Shown here: positions 26,166 to 33,499 of the stretch, piece by piece
Layout: the number at the start of each line of letters is the position of its first letter
Position numbering within the stretch: the first letter of the stretch is position 1
Source of the DNA: Helicobacter sp. 11S02596-1
Lineage (GTDB): Bacteria; Campylobacterota; Campylobacteria; Campylobacterales; Helicobacteraceae
Length of the DNA stretch: 64,000 nucleotides
Direction of reading: 5' to 3'
NCBI RefSeq assembly: GCF_002272825.1
Contig: NZ_MLAM01000002.1
Span: 173,492 to 237,491 of the forward strand
The notes under the pieces: model-generated
Database searches by the model: none
What the model saw: the letters and a program-made list of their open reading frames with translations, nothing else
Told to the model about the DNA's origin: nothing
Translations under genes and position numbers: made by a program

Positions 26166-26759
26166 ATGGTTTTTTGTTTAAAGAGGTTGGTTTTTTGCCT
26201 CTTTCTGCCAATATTTTTATTTGCAGATTCTTTTGTTTTGGACAATCAAGCGGGGCTTTTGATACCCAAAAGTGCAGCATTTGTCCAAGACGTTTCCGGC
26301 GAGCTTAAATACAAAACAGGCTTTTCGCTTTATGTTGATGTTAATAATGCCTCTTTGGATTCAAAACAAAAGAGAGAAGATTACAAAAATAGTGTTATAT
26401 CCAAGCTTTCTCCCCCTTATGGGGTTTTATTTTTTTTCAGACAGCCCAAAAAAATCGACATTGTTTTGAGTGAAGATTCTCAAAATATTTTTGATATTGA
26501 CCAAATCTATTTCGATTATATCGCCCCGCTTTTACCTGAAAAAGATCTTGATCTCACGCCACAAAGGATTTCAGCTATCATATTAAATGGCTATTCTGAA
26601 ATCGCTGATAGGATTGCACACAATTATGGGGTTACTTTGGAGAATAATTTTCCCTCTGAAAACCAAAATTTATTTGTGCGTGTGGTTTTATATTTGATGC
26701 TTTTTACATTGGTAGGATTATTTATTCTGGTTTATTTTTTCCAAAGGCATAAAAAATGA
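26166..26759 (+). CDS. TPM-domain-like membrane-anchored protein
   Basis: The protein is 197 residues. A signal peptide (about 1-20, ending LFADSF) is followed by a domain resembling TPM_phosphatase/YgcG proteins (DNQAGLLIPKSAAFVQDVSG, then SPPYGVLFFF). A C-terminal membrane helix (about 172-192) and a basic tail complete it. Related TPM proteins in other bacteria have roles in photosystem or membrane protein upkeep. The place in the cco operon suggests oxidase assembly, but that is inference. Confidence 0.6.
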   Translation: MVFCLKRLVFCLFLPIFLFADSFVLDNQAGLLIPKSAAFVQDVSGELKYKTGFSLYVDVNNASLDSKQKREDYKNSVISKLSPPYGVLFFFRQPKKIDIVLSEDSQNIFDIDQIYFDYIAPLLPEKDLDLTPQRISAIILNGYSEIADRIAHNYGVTLENNFPSENQNLFVRVVLYLMLFTLVGLFILVYFFQRHKK

Positions 26760-27355
26760 AAAAAAATAGAAATTTTTGGCCTCTAGGCATTTTGAGTGTG
26801 ATTGTTATCGGGATTGTTTTGTTGGTTTTGTTGGTGAGACTTTCGGTGGTCCATCCTATTATCGATGATGGGGCGTATTTTGAAAAATATAGCGATGTCG
26901 ATAAAGATATCAATCGCATTATCAAGGATACAAAAGCGTTTGAAAATGATTATGCCCTCTATATCGGGGCAAATCAAAAACCCCCTCAGGAAGCCATTTA
27001 TCGCCCACTATCGCCTTATTTTGTAAAAGGACATCGAGACAAACTCAAAGAGCAGCCAAAAGTCGAGCTTTTTACCGATGCGCCCAATCGTATTGATGTC
27101 GCAATGATTCCCAAAGTTTCTGACCCATTGATAACAGATGTTAGTATCCGCCTTTTTATGGTTCGTTACCACAGCAAAACGGAGCGTTTAGACCTGGGCA
27201 ATCTTGAATGCTCATCGGGAACTTGCTTGAGTCCTGAATTTAGCATTGATATGGCAGGCAGGTGGAAAGCGATTTTGCAAGTTACATACACCCAAAATCA
27301 GACCCATAAGAAAATATTTTTTGAAAAAGAGTTTTTTGCTTCCGAGCGCCCATAG
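26756..27355 (+). CDS. FixH/CcoH-like cbb3 oxidase assembly protein
   Basis: The 199-residue protein has one N-terminal membrane helix (about residues 9-29) and a periplasmic domain with a FixH-like start (VVHPIIDDGAYFEKYSDVDKDIN). The C-terminal half (VSDPLITDVSIRLFMVRYHSKTERLD, then MAGRWKAILQVTY) has the beta-sandwich look of FixH. FixH/CcoH is needed for cbb3 maturation together with CcoI, which is also in this window. It overlaps the TPM-like gene by 4 bases and the following pseudopilin start by about 20 bases. Confidence 0.65.
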   Translation: MKKNRNFWPLGILSVIVIGIVLLVLLVRLSVVHPIIDDGAYFEKYSDVDKDINRIIKDTKAFENDYALYIGANQKPPQEAIYRPLSPYFVKGHRDKLKEQPKVELFTDAPNRIDVAMIPKVSDPLITDVSIRLFMVRYHSKTERLDLGNLECSSGTCLSPEFSIDMAGRWKAILQVTYTQNQTHKKIFFEKEFFASERP

Positions 27356-27680
27356 AGGTTTTGCTAGTGTTGAGTTGTTGATGGCGCTTGTGGTGATGGG
27401 TGTAGCATTTAAGGTTTTTTGGAAAATTTATGAAGAAAATGAGCGCTATCACATTTTTTCTCAAAAAAGTCAAAAAATGTTTTTAGCCCAAAAAAACATC
27501 AGCAAGGCATTGGATTTTGGAGGCACGCAAAATGCAAAATCTTTTGTTGTGTTGTCTCAAAAAGGTTTTCGCTACGAGGGAAAGCTCCTAGAAGAGCGTA
27601 GGGAAGAGGGGTTGGCATACCATTATTTTTATCCTCAAAGCATTAGCAAAAATCAAGCCATCACAGATGGAAAAAAATAG
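27336..27680 (+). CDS. Pseudopilin-like protein 1 of the 27-29 kb cluster
   Basis: A class III leader is evident: a short basic leader ending in RG, then FASVELLMALVVMGVAFKVFW, with Glu at mature position 5. The TTG at 27336, preceded by AAAAAGAG, would give an 8-residue leader and a 114-residue protein. An ATG at 27246 would lie far inside the FixH-like gene. The first choice is preferred but uncertain. It is the first of three small pilin-like genes before an ATPase. Confidence 0.65.
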   Translation: MLPSAHRGFASVELLMALVVMGVAFKVFWKIYEENERYHIFSQKSQKMFLAQKNISKALDFGGTQNAKSFVVLSQKGFRYEGKLLEERREEGLAYHYFYPQSISKNQAITDGKK

Positions 27681-27682
27681 AT

Positions 27683-28138
27683 ATGGAAAATACAGGGACA
27701 ATAAAAACAACACCAAAAAATAGAAGCGCATTTGCCTTGCTTGATCTTGTTATCACGATAGCGATTATGGGGATTATTGGGATAGCTGGGATGAAGATGT
27801 TTTTTAGTTTGCAGAGTCAAAATCATCTCAAAAGTCGCCAGATTCAGATTATTTCAGAACTCCAAAATGCCCTGGACGCATTAGAAAATTACCTCTTAGA
27901 AGCGCAAAAAGACTCCGTTGTTTTTCAAAATCATTCGTTATCGTGGCAAATGCTTGAAAATGCCAAATCCCACCAAGCGACCTTGAAAGGAAATGCCTTG
28001 TATCTCGATGGCTGGATGGTCTTATCGAAAGTGAGCGATTTTGCTTTGCATAGAGATGGCAATGGATGGGAGCTTGTGCTGTGCGTGGGGGAGAAAAACC
28101 CATTTTGTTCTCACAGATGGGTGTGGGCAATCCAATGA
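27683..28138 (+). CDS. Pseudopilin-like protein 2
   Basis: The 151-residue protein has a leader of about 15 residues followed by SAFALLDLVITIAIMGIIGIAGMK. This is a prepilin-type helix, but with Asp rather than Glu at the fifth mature position if cleavage falls before Phe-Ala-Leu-Leu-Asp. Residue 5 is normally Glu and governs assembly, so this may be a minor or initiating pseudopilin. It lies 2 bases after pseudopilin 1, and its stop overlaps the next ATG (ATGA). Confidence 0.65.
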   Translation: MENTGTIKTTPKNRSAFALLDLVITIAIMGIIGIAGMKMFFSLQSQNHLKSRQIQIISELQNALDALENYLLEAQKDSVVFQNHSLSWQMLENAKSHQATLKGNALYLDGWMVLSKVSDFALHRDGNGWELVLCVGEKNPFCSHRWVWAIQ

Positions 28139-28518
28139 GAGAAGCCTATATTTTTCTTTCGGCAATGGCGGTGTTTTTGGGGATTGCCATTATTGCGATT
28201 GTCTCACTCCAGCGTAGCGGGACACAGCTTGATCGCTTGAGCAATACACATTTAAAATCCCAGTCCTTGCTTGATGTTCGCAGTATTTTGCAGATGGCAA
28301 AAATGTGTTTAGAGACCTATGGGATGGGGGATTGTGAATCTGATAGCTTTGCGTTTGGTGTTCTAAGCGGTGGGTATCGCTTGGAGCTTGATAAACAGGG
28401 TGCTTATTGGGCAGATATTTATGTGGAGAGAAAAAACATCCGAACTTCTCAAATCCTAAGAACACGCCTCAAATTACCCCTGCAAGACGGCAAAAATCAC
28501 AACAAAGATAAAAAATGA
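28135..28518 (+). CDS. Small membrane-anchored pilin-cluster protein
   Basis: The 127-residue protein begins MREAYIFLSAMAVFLGIAIIAIVSL. It has a short N-terminus and a single hydrophobic helix, without a clear Gly/Glu prepilin site. Size and place suggest a GspK/PilX-like minor pilin or an assembly protein of the same system. The ATG at 28135 overlaps the stop of the preceding gene, and the 3' end overlaps the ATPase gene by 4 bases, a tightly coupled operon. Confidence 0.6.
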   Translation: MREAYIFLSAMAVFLGIAIIAIVSLQRSGTQLDRLSNTHLKSQSLLDVRSILQMAKMCLETYGMGDCESDSFAFGVLSGGYRLELDKQGAYWADIYVERKNIRTSQILRTRLKLPLQDGKNHNKDKK

Positions 28519-29516
28519 CGGATACAAAAATACTACTCAAATCTATCTTGTCAGAGGCTTTGGGACATCAGGCTTCAGACATACATATCTTAGGGAGTGG
28601 GGAGGTGTTTTTTCGGGTGGCAAAAAACCTCTTGCCAGCTAGCGTGAGACTAGATAGGGCAATGATGGAAACAATACAAAAAGAAATCCTTGATGATAAC
28701 CAGATAAAACAATGCACCACAGGAATAGAGCTTGATACTTCTGTGGAAATTGATAACGTGCGTTTGCGTATCCACGCCTACCTCACACGTTCGCTGGGGT
28801 CTTTTAGTATCCGCATACTCCCACAAACTATACCCACGATGGACGAGCTGGGATTGCCTAGTATATTGAAAGAAATTTTTAGTCAAAATGACGGGCTGAT
28901 TTTGGTGAGTGGGGCTACAGGGAGTGGGAAATCCACGAGTATTGCTGCGGCTTTGGAATATGTCAATCAACATTTTAGTCGCCATATCGTGTGTATCGAA
29001 GATCCTGTGGAATACCTCCACCAGAATGCCAAAAGCTTTTTTTCCTATCGCGAGATCGGCAAAGACAGCGTGAGCTTTGATACTGCTATCAGGGCGAGCT
29101 TGCGAGAAGACCCTGATATTGTGTTTATCGGGGAGCTTCGGAGTTTTGAATCGATAAAATCCGCTCTTTTGTGTGCGCAAACCGGGCATCTCGTCGTCGC
29201 TAGCACGCACGCCCAAGATGCTGCTAGCACGATAGCTAGAATCGTGCATAGTGCGGGCAGTGATAGGGCAGAAATCGCTTCAGAGCTTGCTTTTTGCTTG
29301 CGTGCAATCATCTCTCAAAAACTTTTGCCTATTAGCGAAAAGCAATTGCGTGGGATTTTTGAGGTTTTGCTCGCTACCCCAGCGGTCAAGACGCTCATCC
29401 GTGATCAGAAATTCCATCAAATCCCATCTCAAATTGCGATGGGGAGGGAGTTTGGAATGATGAGTTTTGAAGAATCCCAAAAGACAATGCCACGTGGGAT
29501 TTGCCCTAGCACGTAG
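28515..29516 (+). CDS. PilT/GspE-superfamily secretion ATPase
   Basis: This is a 333-residue cytoplasmic hexameric ATPase. Walker A (GATGSGKST) is at residues 133-141, the Asp box appears as CIEDPVEYLH, Walker B as DPDIVFIGELR, and the His box as THAQDA. The length is close to PilT/PilU (about 345) and shorter than GspE/PilB, which have an extra N-terminal domain, although a lone ATPase could power assembly. Together with three pilin-like genes it suggests a competence pseudopilus or small type II-like machine comparable to the Campylobacter Cts system. I see no inner-membrane platform (GspF) or secretin gene here. Confidence 0.8.
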   Translation: MTDTKILLKSILSEALGHQASDIHILGSGEVFFRVAKNLLPASVRLDRAMMETIQKEILDDNQIKQCTTGIELDTSVEIDNVRLRIHAYLTRSLGSFSIRILPQTIPTMDELGLPSILKEIFSQNDGLILVSGATGSGKSTSIAAALEYVNQHFSRHIVCIEDPVEYLHQNAKSFFSYREIGKDSVSFDTAIRASLREDPDIVFIGELRSFESIKSALLCAQTGHLVVASTHAQDAASTIARIVHSAGSDRAEIASELAFCLRAIISQKLLPISEKQLRGIFEVLLATPAVKTLIRDQKFHQIPSQIAMGREFGMMSFEESQKTMPRGICPST

Positions 29517-29548
29517 GGGGTTAATTGTTTTATGGTGCGTGGGTAAGG

Positions 29549-29767
29549 TATAATGCAAGCTTTGCCTGAGAGGCAAAGTTGAACTTTTGAAAATGAGTGG
29601 AGTGGCTTTTTGGTAGTAATTCCACACGACAAACCTTAGAAACTTATTTCCAATACCCAAGCAACGCTTGGGTATGAAATGATTACTTTAGGAATGGAGA
29701 CAGGCTTTGCCTGTCGGAATGGTCTTCAGGTTTGGATTTTAAAATCCAAACCGAGTAAAAAACAAAT
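29549..29767 (+). promoter_or_regulatory. xth leader island with promoter and hairpins
   Basis: TATAAT at 29549-29554 should start transcription near 29561, giving a leader of about 220 bases before xth. The first hairpin is CTTTGCCT-GAG-AGGCAAAG. The next (29653-29675) has arms ATACCCAAGC and GCTTGGGTAT. A complete hairpin A/B module follows at 29686-29757. This is the one island with an obvious promoter reading straight through it. Confidence 0.6.
29686..29757 (+). repeat. Hairpin A/B module, copy 3
   Basis: CTTTAGGAATGGA, stem A (GACAGGC-TTT-GCCTGTC, 29699-29715), GGAATGGTCTTCAG, stem B (GGTTTGGATTTT/AAAATCCAAACC, a perfect palindrome at 29729-29752), GAGTAAAAA. It ends about 25 bases before the xth start codon. 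Confidence 0.8.
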
Positions 29768-29781
29768 GTTAAAGGAAAACA

Positions 29782-30537
29782 ATGAAGCTCGTATCGTGGA
29801 ATGTCAATGGTTTGCGCGCTTGTATGAACAAAGGTTTTATGGATTTTTTCACTTCAATAGATGCGGATGTTTTTTGCATTCAAGAATCCAAAATGAGCCC
29901 CGATCAAGCGGCATTTGATTTTAAAGGCTATGAAGAATATTGGAATGCAGCAGAGAAAAAAGGCTATTCGGGTGTGGCGATTTTTTCAAAAAATAAACCC
30001 AAAAATGTCGCCTATGATATGGGTATCGCCCATCACGATAAAGAGGGCAGGATCATCACGGCAGAATATGAGGATTTTTATCTGGTGAATGTCTATACGC
30101 CCAATTCCAAGCGTGAGCTCGAAAGATTGTCTTATCGGATGGAATGGGAAGATGACTTTCGGGCGTTTTTAAAGCAACTCGAAACCAAAAAACCCGTCGT
30201 GGTGTGCGGGGATTTGAATGTCGCCCACAAAGAAATCGATCTCAAAAATCCAAAAACAAATCGAAGAAATGCGGGTTTTACCGATGAAGAAAGAGAGAAA
30301 TTCACGCAATTACTCGATGCGGGTTTTACCGATACGTATCGGTATTTTTATCCTGAAAAGACAGGGGCTTACACGTGGTGGAGCTATATGGGCAAGGCAA
30401 GAGAAAACAACACGGGTTGGAGGATTGATTATTTTTTGTGTTCAAATATTCTTGCCAAAAATCTCAAAAATGCCCAAATCTACCCTGAAATCACGGGGAG
30501 TGATCATTGCCCGGTGAGTGTTGAGATTGAATGCTAA
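29782..30537 (+). CDS. xth: Exodeoxyribonuclease III (AP endonuclease)
   Basis: Xth cuts DNA at abasic sites and has 3'-exonuclease activity in base excision repair. The EEP-fold motifs are all present: WNVNGLRA at the start, IQESKMS with the metal-binding Glu near residue 36, NVYTPNS, GDLNVAH with catalytic Asp and Asn near residues 145-150, and GSDHCPV at the end. It is 251 residues, normal for the family. The ATG follows AAAGGAAAACA. Its last 47 bases overlap the 3' end of metA on the other strand. Confidence 0.95.
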   Translation: MKLVSWNVNGLRACMNKGFMDFFTSIDADVFCIQESKMSPDQAAFDFKGYEEYWNAAEKKGYSGVAIFSKNKPKNVAYDMGIAHHDKEGRIITAEYEDFYLVNVYTPNSKRELERLSYRMEWEDDFRAFLKQLETKKPVVVCGDLNVAHKEIDLKNPKTNRRNAGFTDEEREKFTQLLDAGFTDTYRYFYPEKTGAYTWWSYMGKARENNTGWRIDYFLCSNILAKNLKNAQIYPEITGSDHCPVSVEIEC

Positions 30538-31432
30538 GCGATGTGATGTTATAGGGGGTGATTTGATAAACATAGTGATTGAGCCAATTGCTAAAAATCA
30601 GGCTCGCACCAGCTTTCCAGTTTGCACGGATATTGCCAGTAGTGTCGAAATAATTTTTTGGTTTTTGAATGGCTAGCCCTTTGGCTTTGTCTCTTTCATA
30701 CTCGTTTTTTAGGGTATCTTTGTCGTATTCCAAATGCCCGATAATAAAAATCTTTTTGTTATCACAGGATTTGATGATACCTGCTCCTACTGCATCGCTT
30801 TGGCACAAAATACGCAACTTTTCACATCGCAAAATCGCCACTTCATCCACTCCGGTATGCCGAGAATGTGGTATTGCAATCTCATCATCGCAACCTGTGA
30901 ATAAAACATCCGCACACTTGGTGTGAGAAAAAACCCCAAAAGCCTTGTTTTCCAAAGAATATTTTTGAATACCATAATGATAATACAAGCCCGCCATCGC
31001 CCCCCAGCAGATATAAAGCGTGCTATTGACGTGCGTTTGGGCAAAGTCTAAAATTTCTTTGAACTCATCCCAGTAAGCCACCTCTTCAAATGCCATCGTT
31101 TCGATCGGCGCACCCGTGATAATCATCCCATCAAAATATCGGTTTTTCAGCCTATCAAATGTCTCATAAAACCTTTCTAAATGCGTTTTTGGGGTGTTTT
31201 TGCTCGCATAGGTTTGTGTCGTGATGAATGTGATTTTGACTTGGAGAGGCGAATTTGCCAGCAGTCTTAGGAGCTGGCTTTCGGTCTGGATTTTGGTCGG
31301 CATTAGGTTGAATATAGCAATTTCAATGGGGCGAATATCTTGTCTTTGGGCACGGCGTGAAGACATCACAAAGATATTTTCATTCTGTAGCACGCCAAAA
31401 GCGGGAATATCTTGGGGAATGATGAGCGGCAT
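30491..31432 (-). CDS. metA: Homoserine O-acyltransferase MetA (probably acetyl-CoA specific)
   Basis: MetA activates homoserine for methionine synthesis. The 313-residue protein has the catalytic Cys142 (YICWGA) and the His/Glu pair in GHLEYD. At the specificity position it has Glu111 (GAPIET) where E. coli has Gly; Glu there marks acetyl-CoA-using members such as the Bacillus cereus enzyme, so O-acetylhomoserine is the likely product despite the common name succinyltransferase. The ATG at 31432 follows GGAGGAACTT; an upstream in-frame start would lack this site. A palindrome overlaps its promoter. It converges on xth with a 47-base coding overlap. Confidence 0.9.
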   Translation of the reverse strand: MPLIIPQDIPAFGVLQNENIFVMSSRRAQRQDIRPIEIAIFNLMPTKIQTESQLLRLLANSPLQVKITFITTQTYASKNTPKTHLERFYETFDRLKNRYFDGMIITGAPIETMAFEEVAYWDEFKEILDFAQTHVNSTLYICWGAMAGLYYHYGIQKYSLENKAFGVFSHTKCADVLFTGCDDEIAIPHSRHTGVDEVAILRCEKLRILCQSDAVGAGIIKSCDNKKIFIIGHLEYDKDTLKNEYERDKAKGLAIQKPKNYFDTTGNIRANWKAGASLIFSNWLNHYVYQITPYNITSLSIQSQHSPGNDHSP

Positions 31433-31466
31433 AAGTTCCTCCGATAGTAAAGATTTTAGGTATGAA

Positions 31467-31495
31467 ATTATAATAAACACGATATGTGTTTATTA
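31467..31495 (-). promoter_or_regulatory. metA promoter with overlapping palindromic operator
   Basis: On the minus strand TATAAT (plus 31467-31472) lies 34 bases before the metA ATG. Directly upstream and overlapping it is a perfect 10-bp inverted repeat, TAATAAACAC (31471-31480) and GTGTTTATTA (31486-31495), separated by GATAT. A dimeric repressor bound here would cover the spacer and -10. Confidence 0.55.
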
Positions 31496-31559
31496 TATAG
31501 ATAAAATATAAATCGGCATAGAAAAATCAAAGGAATCCTAAAATTTTCATTATGTTTAA

Positions 31560-31630
31560 TTTGATTCAGTTTATTAAAAACTGAATCTGAAGACCACTCA
31601 CGGGAGCGAAGCTCCCGAACGTTGCTAAAG
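31560..31630 (-). repeat. Hairpin A/B module, copy 4
   Basis: Stem B is GATTCAGTTT/AAACTGAATC (31563-31572, 31578-31587), followed by CTGAAGACCACTCA, stem A (CGGGAGC-GAA-GCTCCCG, 31601-31617) and CGTTGCTAAAG. The GAGT word is degenerate here (AATTTG on plus before the stem). Confidence 0.7.
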
Positions 31631-31911
31631 TTATTTGACCCACCCACCCGATTATAGTCAAACTAACGCAGGAATATCAACCCAGTTTCTAAGGTTTGAA
31701 GTCTGGAATTGCTAGCAAACCAAAGCCAGCTACGCTTTTTAATCTTGTATTACATTGGGGGCGTGTCAGGGGGTAGGGGTTTAAGGGGTCTAGGGGGGCG
31801 GACTTCGCAATTCTAAGCTTTTATGGGTGGGTGGGTCAGCCTGACCCCCTTCTAGCTAGTATAAGAAAAAATAACTAGTTGCACGGCTATGGAAAAGAAT
31901 CATTATTTTCC

Positions 31912-31945
31912 ACTCGGTTTGATTTGCAAACCTGAAGACCGCTGC
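31912..31945 (-). repeat. Hairpin B module copy 5, stem A disrupted
   Basis: ACTC, stem B (GGTTTG-ATTTG-CAAACC), CTGAAGACCGC. Instead of stem A, a copy of the C-rich motif (ACCCACCCGCCC, 31952-31963) follows, suggesting that the motif entered and replaced the stem. Confidence 0.65.
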
Positions 31946-32117
31946 GCTTTTACCCACCCGCCCATTGATAAATCCCCGTTTTTATTCCTTCTGATAATTT
32001 GATTTTCCTAAAGGGGCAGAATACAAAAAGCCTCGCTACTTGTTTAATCATCAAAAAAAGTGATTTAGCAGTGTTTGGAGGGCATCCAAAAATATGTAAA
32101 TTTTAGCCTCTAACCCC

Positions 32118-32149
32118 TTGACGGGGGGGGGGGGGGTAAATAGTAGAAT
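32118..32149 (+). promoter_or_regulatory. Poly-G(14) phase-variable promoter
   Basis: A -35-like TTGAC (32118-32122) is followed directly by 14 G (32123-32136) and then a -10-like TAGAAT (32144-32149). The spacer from TTGACG to TAGAAT is 20 bases. Loss of three G would give the optimal 17. Poly-G length changes by slipped-strand mispairing are a known on/off device for Helicobacter surface proteins. Confidence 0.7.
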
Positions 32150-32189
32150 AAGCATATTGAAAAGAAAAATAAACTTAGGAGAAAAAGAA

Positions 32190-33020
32190 ATGAAAAAATG
32201 GTTTTTAACTGGCTTAGCCATAGGTGTTTTAGGGCTTAGTGGTGTGAATGCGGATGATTTGGATAATGAAATCCAGCGATTGGAGAAAGAAAATAAACTG
32301 CTTGAGCTTAAACAAAAGCAAAAAGAGTTGCAAAGCAATCAAGAAAATATACAAAGCAATGACAAACAAAAGACAAAGTCTAAAGATTCCAAAAATGGGT
32401 TTTTTGTAGGTGTAGAGGGGAATGTGAGTGGGGAGAAGATGACAATGTTTGTTTATGAAAACAAAGATTTTACAAATGTTACTGCAGGGGAAGCTACTTC
32501 CACATTCTTTGAGGGTGGCTTGGTCGGGGGTTACCAGCATTATTTTGGACAAACCCAGCGACACGGGATTAAGGTTTCGGCTCACTTATATTCAGGTTAT
32601 GATGCTTGGAAGCTTAATATGTTTGATAGAACAAATATCATCAGTTATATCCCTATCAAATTGGGTTTGGATGTCAAATACCTCTGGGATTTTTGGCAAA
32701 TCGATAAACAACAAACCTTAGGGCTGAATGTGGGTTTGGGTTACCAGTTTGATTACTATACAGGCGGGAAAGGCAAAGAGGGTAATCAGACTTTTGATAG
32801 TATCTTTACCTCTGATTTCTATCCTGTAGTTGGCTTGCATTATTATCTTAGCCGTCACCAATTTGAATTGCTTTACCGCTTTGGGGGAATATTTGGGATG
32901 AGTTCAGATAAAAAAAGAATTTATCAAAAAATTGATGAAAACGATAATTATTATAACAGATTAGAGGTCAAACTCCTCACCCAAAGCTACCTCACATTTA
33001 ATTATGCCTATCGGTTTTAA
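32190..33020 (+). CDS. Helicobacter outer membrane beta-barrel protein
   Basis: This 276-residue protein has a signal peptide (MKKWFLTGLAIGVLGLSGVNA, cleaved before DDLDN), then a coiled-coil-prone charged stretch (residues 22-65, rich in E, K and Q), then a barrel. Barrel features include GFFVGVEGNVSGEKM, GGLVGGYQHYFG, FDYYTGGKGKEGNQ and a C-terminal strand ending in aromatic YRF, the usual recognition signal for barrel assembly. It belongs to the broad Helicobacter OMP type; ligand or role is unknown. The start at 32190 follows TTAGGAGAAAAAGA. Expression is probably phase-variable through the poly-G promoter upstream. Confidence 0.8.
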   Translation: MKKWFLTGLAIGVLGLSGVNADDLDNEIQRLEKENKLLELKQKQKELQSNQENIQSNDKQKTKSKDSKNGFFVGVEGNVSGEKMTMFVYENKDFTNVTAGEATSTFFEGGLVGGYQHYFGQTQRHGIKVSAHLYSGYDAWKLNMFDRTNIISYIPIKLGLDVKYLWDFWQIDKQQTLGLNVGLGYQFDYYTGGKGKEGNQTFDSIFTSDFYPVVGLHYYLSRHQFELLYRFGGIFGMSSDKKRIYQKIDENDNYYNRLEVKLLTQSYLTFNYAYRF

Positions 33021-33125
33021 GCCTTTTTATGTTTGTTGGTTTGAGCCAATGCCTGCTTTTGCCCTTTTTAGAGGGTGTGCAGGCATTGCTTGAATTCCTA
33101 CTTTTTATTTTTCTCTTAAATCTCT

Positions 33126-33344
33126 TTTAAAACTTATTTCTAACACACAAGCGAAGCATTTGACCCGCCCACCCGTGAAATGGTTACTTTAGGAGGAGAG
33201 CCGTTAAAAAAGAGATAACTGCTTATCTCTTTTAGGCTCGCACGGCGATGGTAATATGCGACAAAATGAGCATAACCATACGCCTAAACCTTAATTTAAT
33301 TGCGGAGTGGTCAAGAGAATTCAGTTTTCTAAACTGAATTGAGT
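33126..33344 (+). repeat. Hairpin-rich island 4 (expanded hairpin A/B module)
   Basis: Between the OMP and the toxin-like locus lies one stretched copy of the module. After CTTATTTC and the C-rich motif (33162-33174) comes CTTTAGG (33187-33193). Hairpin A is replaced by a set of stems: GAGCC/GGCTC enclosing AAAAGAGATAA-CTGC-TTATCTCTTTT, then GGCG...CGCC with TGGT/ACCA and TATGC/GCATA. GGAGTGGTC follows, then stem B (AATTCAGTTT-TCT-AAACTGAATT, 33318-33340) and GAGTAAG. Confidence 0.7.
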
Positions 33345-33388
33345 AAGCATAATAGAATTTAGCTGACTTTTAAGTTCTAAAAAAATTT

Positions 33389-33396
33389 GTTATGAT
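33389..33396 (+). promoter_or_regulatory. Promoter of the toxin-like mRNA
   Basis: TGTTATGAT is an extended -10 (TG-N-TATGAT). Transcription should start near 33403, so the RNA would begin at about GAGGTTG and form the 5' hairpins described for the toxin-like ORF. Confidence 0.5.
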
Positions 33397-33399
33397 TAT

Positions 33400-33499
33400 G
33401 TTTGAGGTTGTGCCAAGAGGGTCGCAACCTCTTGGCAAATTTATGACCTCGAAATGAGGTGGTAGAAATGCCAGTCTTTAAGATAATCAAGCTTATCTT
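33400..33499 (-). ncRNA. Candidate antisense antitoxin RNA
   Basis: On the minus strand within the toxin ORF, TGCTATAAT (plus 33507-33515) is a perfect extended -10. A transcript starting near 33499 would run antisense across the start codon, the masked ribosome-binding site and the 5' hairpins, ending near or before the sense promoter. This is the AapA/IsoA arrangement: a short antisense RNA covering the toxin translation start. The 3' end is uncertain. Confidence 0.55.

Larger units (their letters stand above)
31560..31990. repeat. Hairpin-rich intergenic island 3
   Basis: The island has two hairpin A/B copies in minus orientation, at its two ends. Between them lie TTTGAC...GTCAAA around the C-rich motif (31635-31663), AAACCAAAGCCAGCTACGC, and the G/C strips seen in island 1 in reverse (31755-31860). 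In the strip the motif has created GGGTCA-GCC-TGACCC, and CTAGCTAG...AACTAG follows. No gene is supported. From 31991 to 32117 I see only the region leading to the OMP promoter. Confidence 0.75.

Noticed and set aside
32118..33020. Longer outer membrane protein form starting at TTG and reading through the poly-G tract
   Set aside because: It would place the G-tract in the coding region, but TTGAC and TAGAAT fit promoter elements, there is no ribosome-binding site before the TTG, and the ATG at 32190 has a good one followed by a signal peptide.
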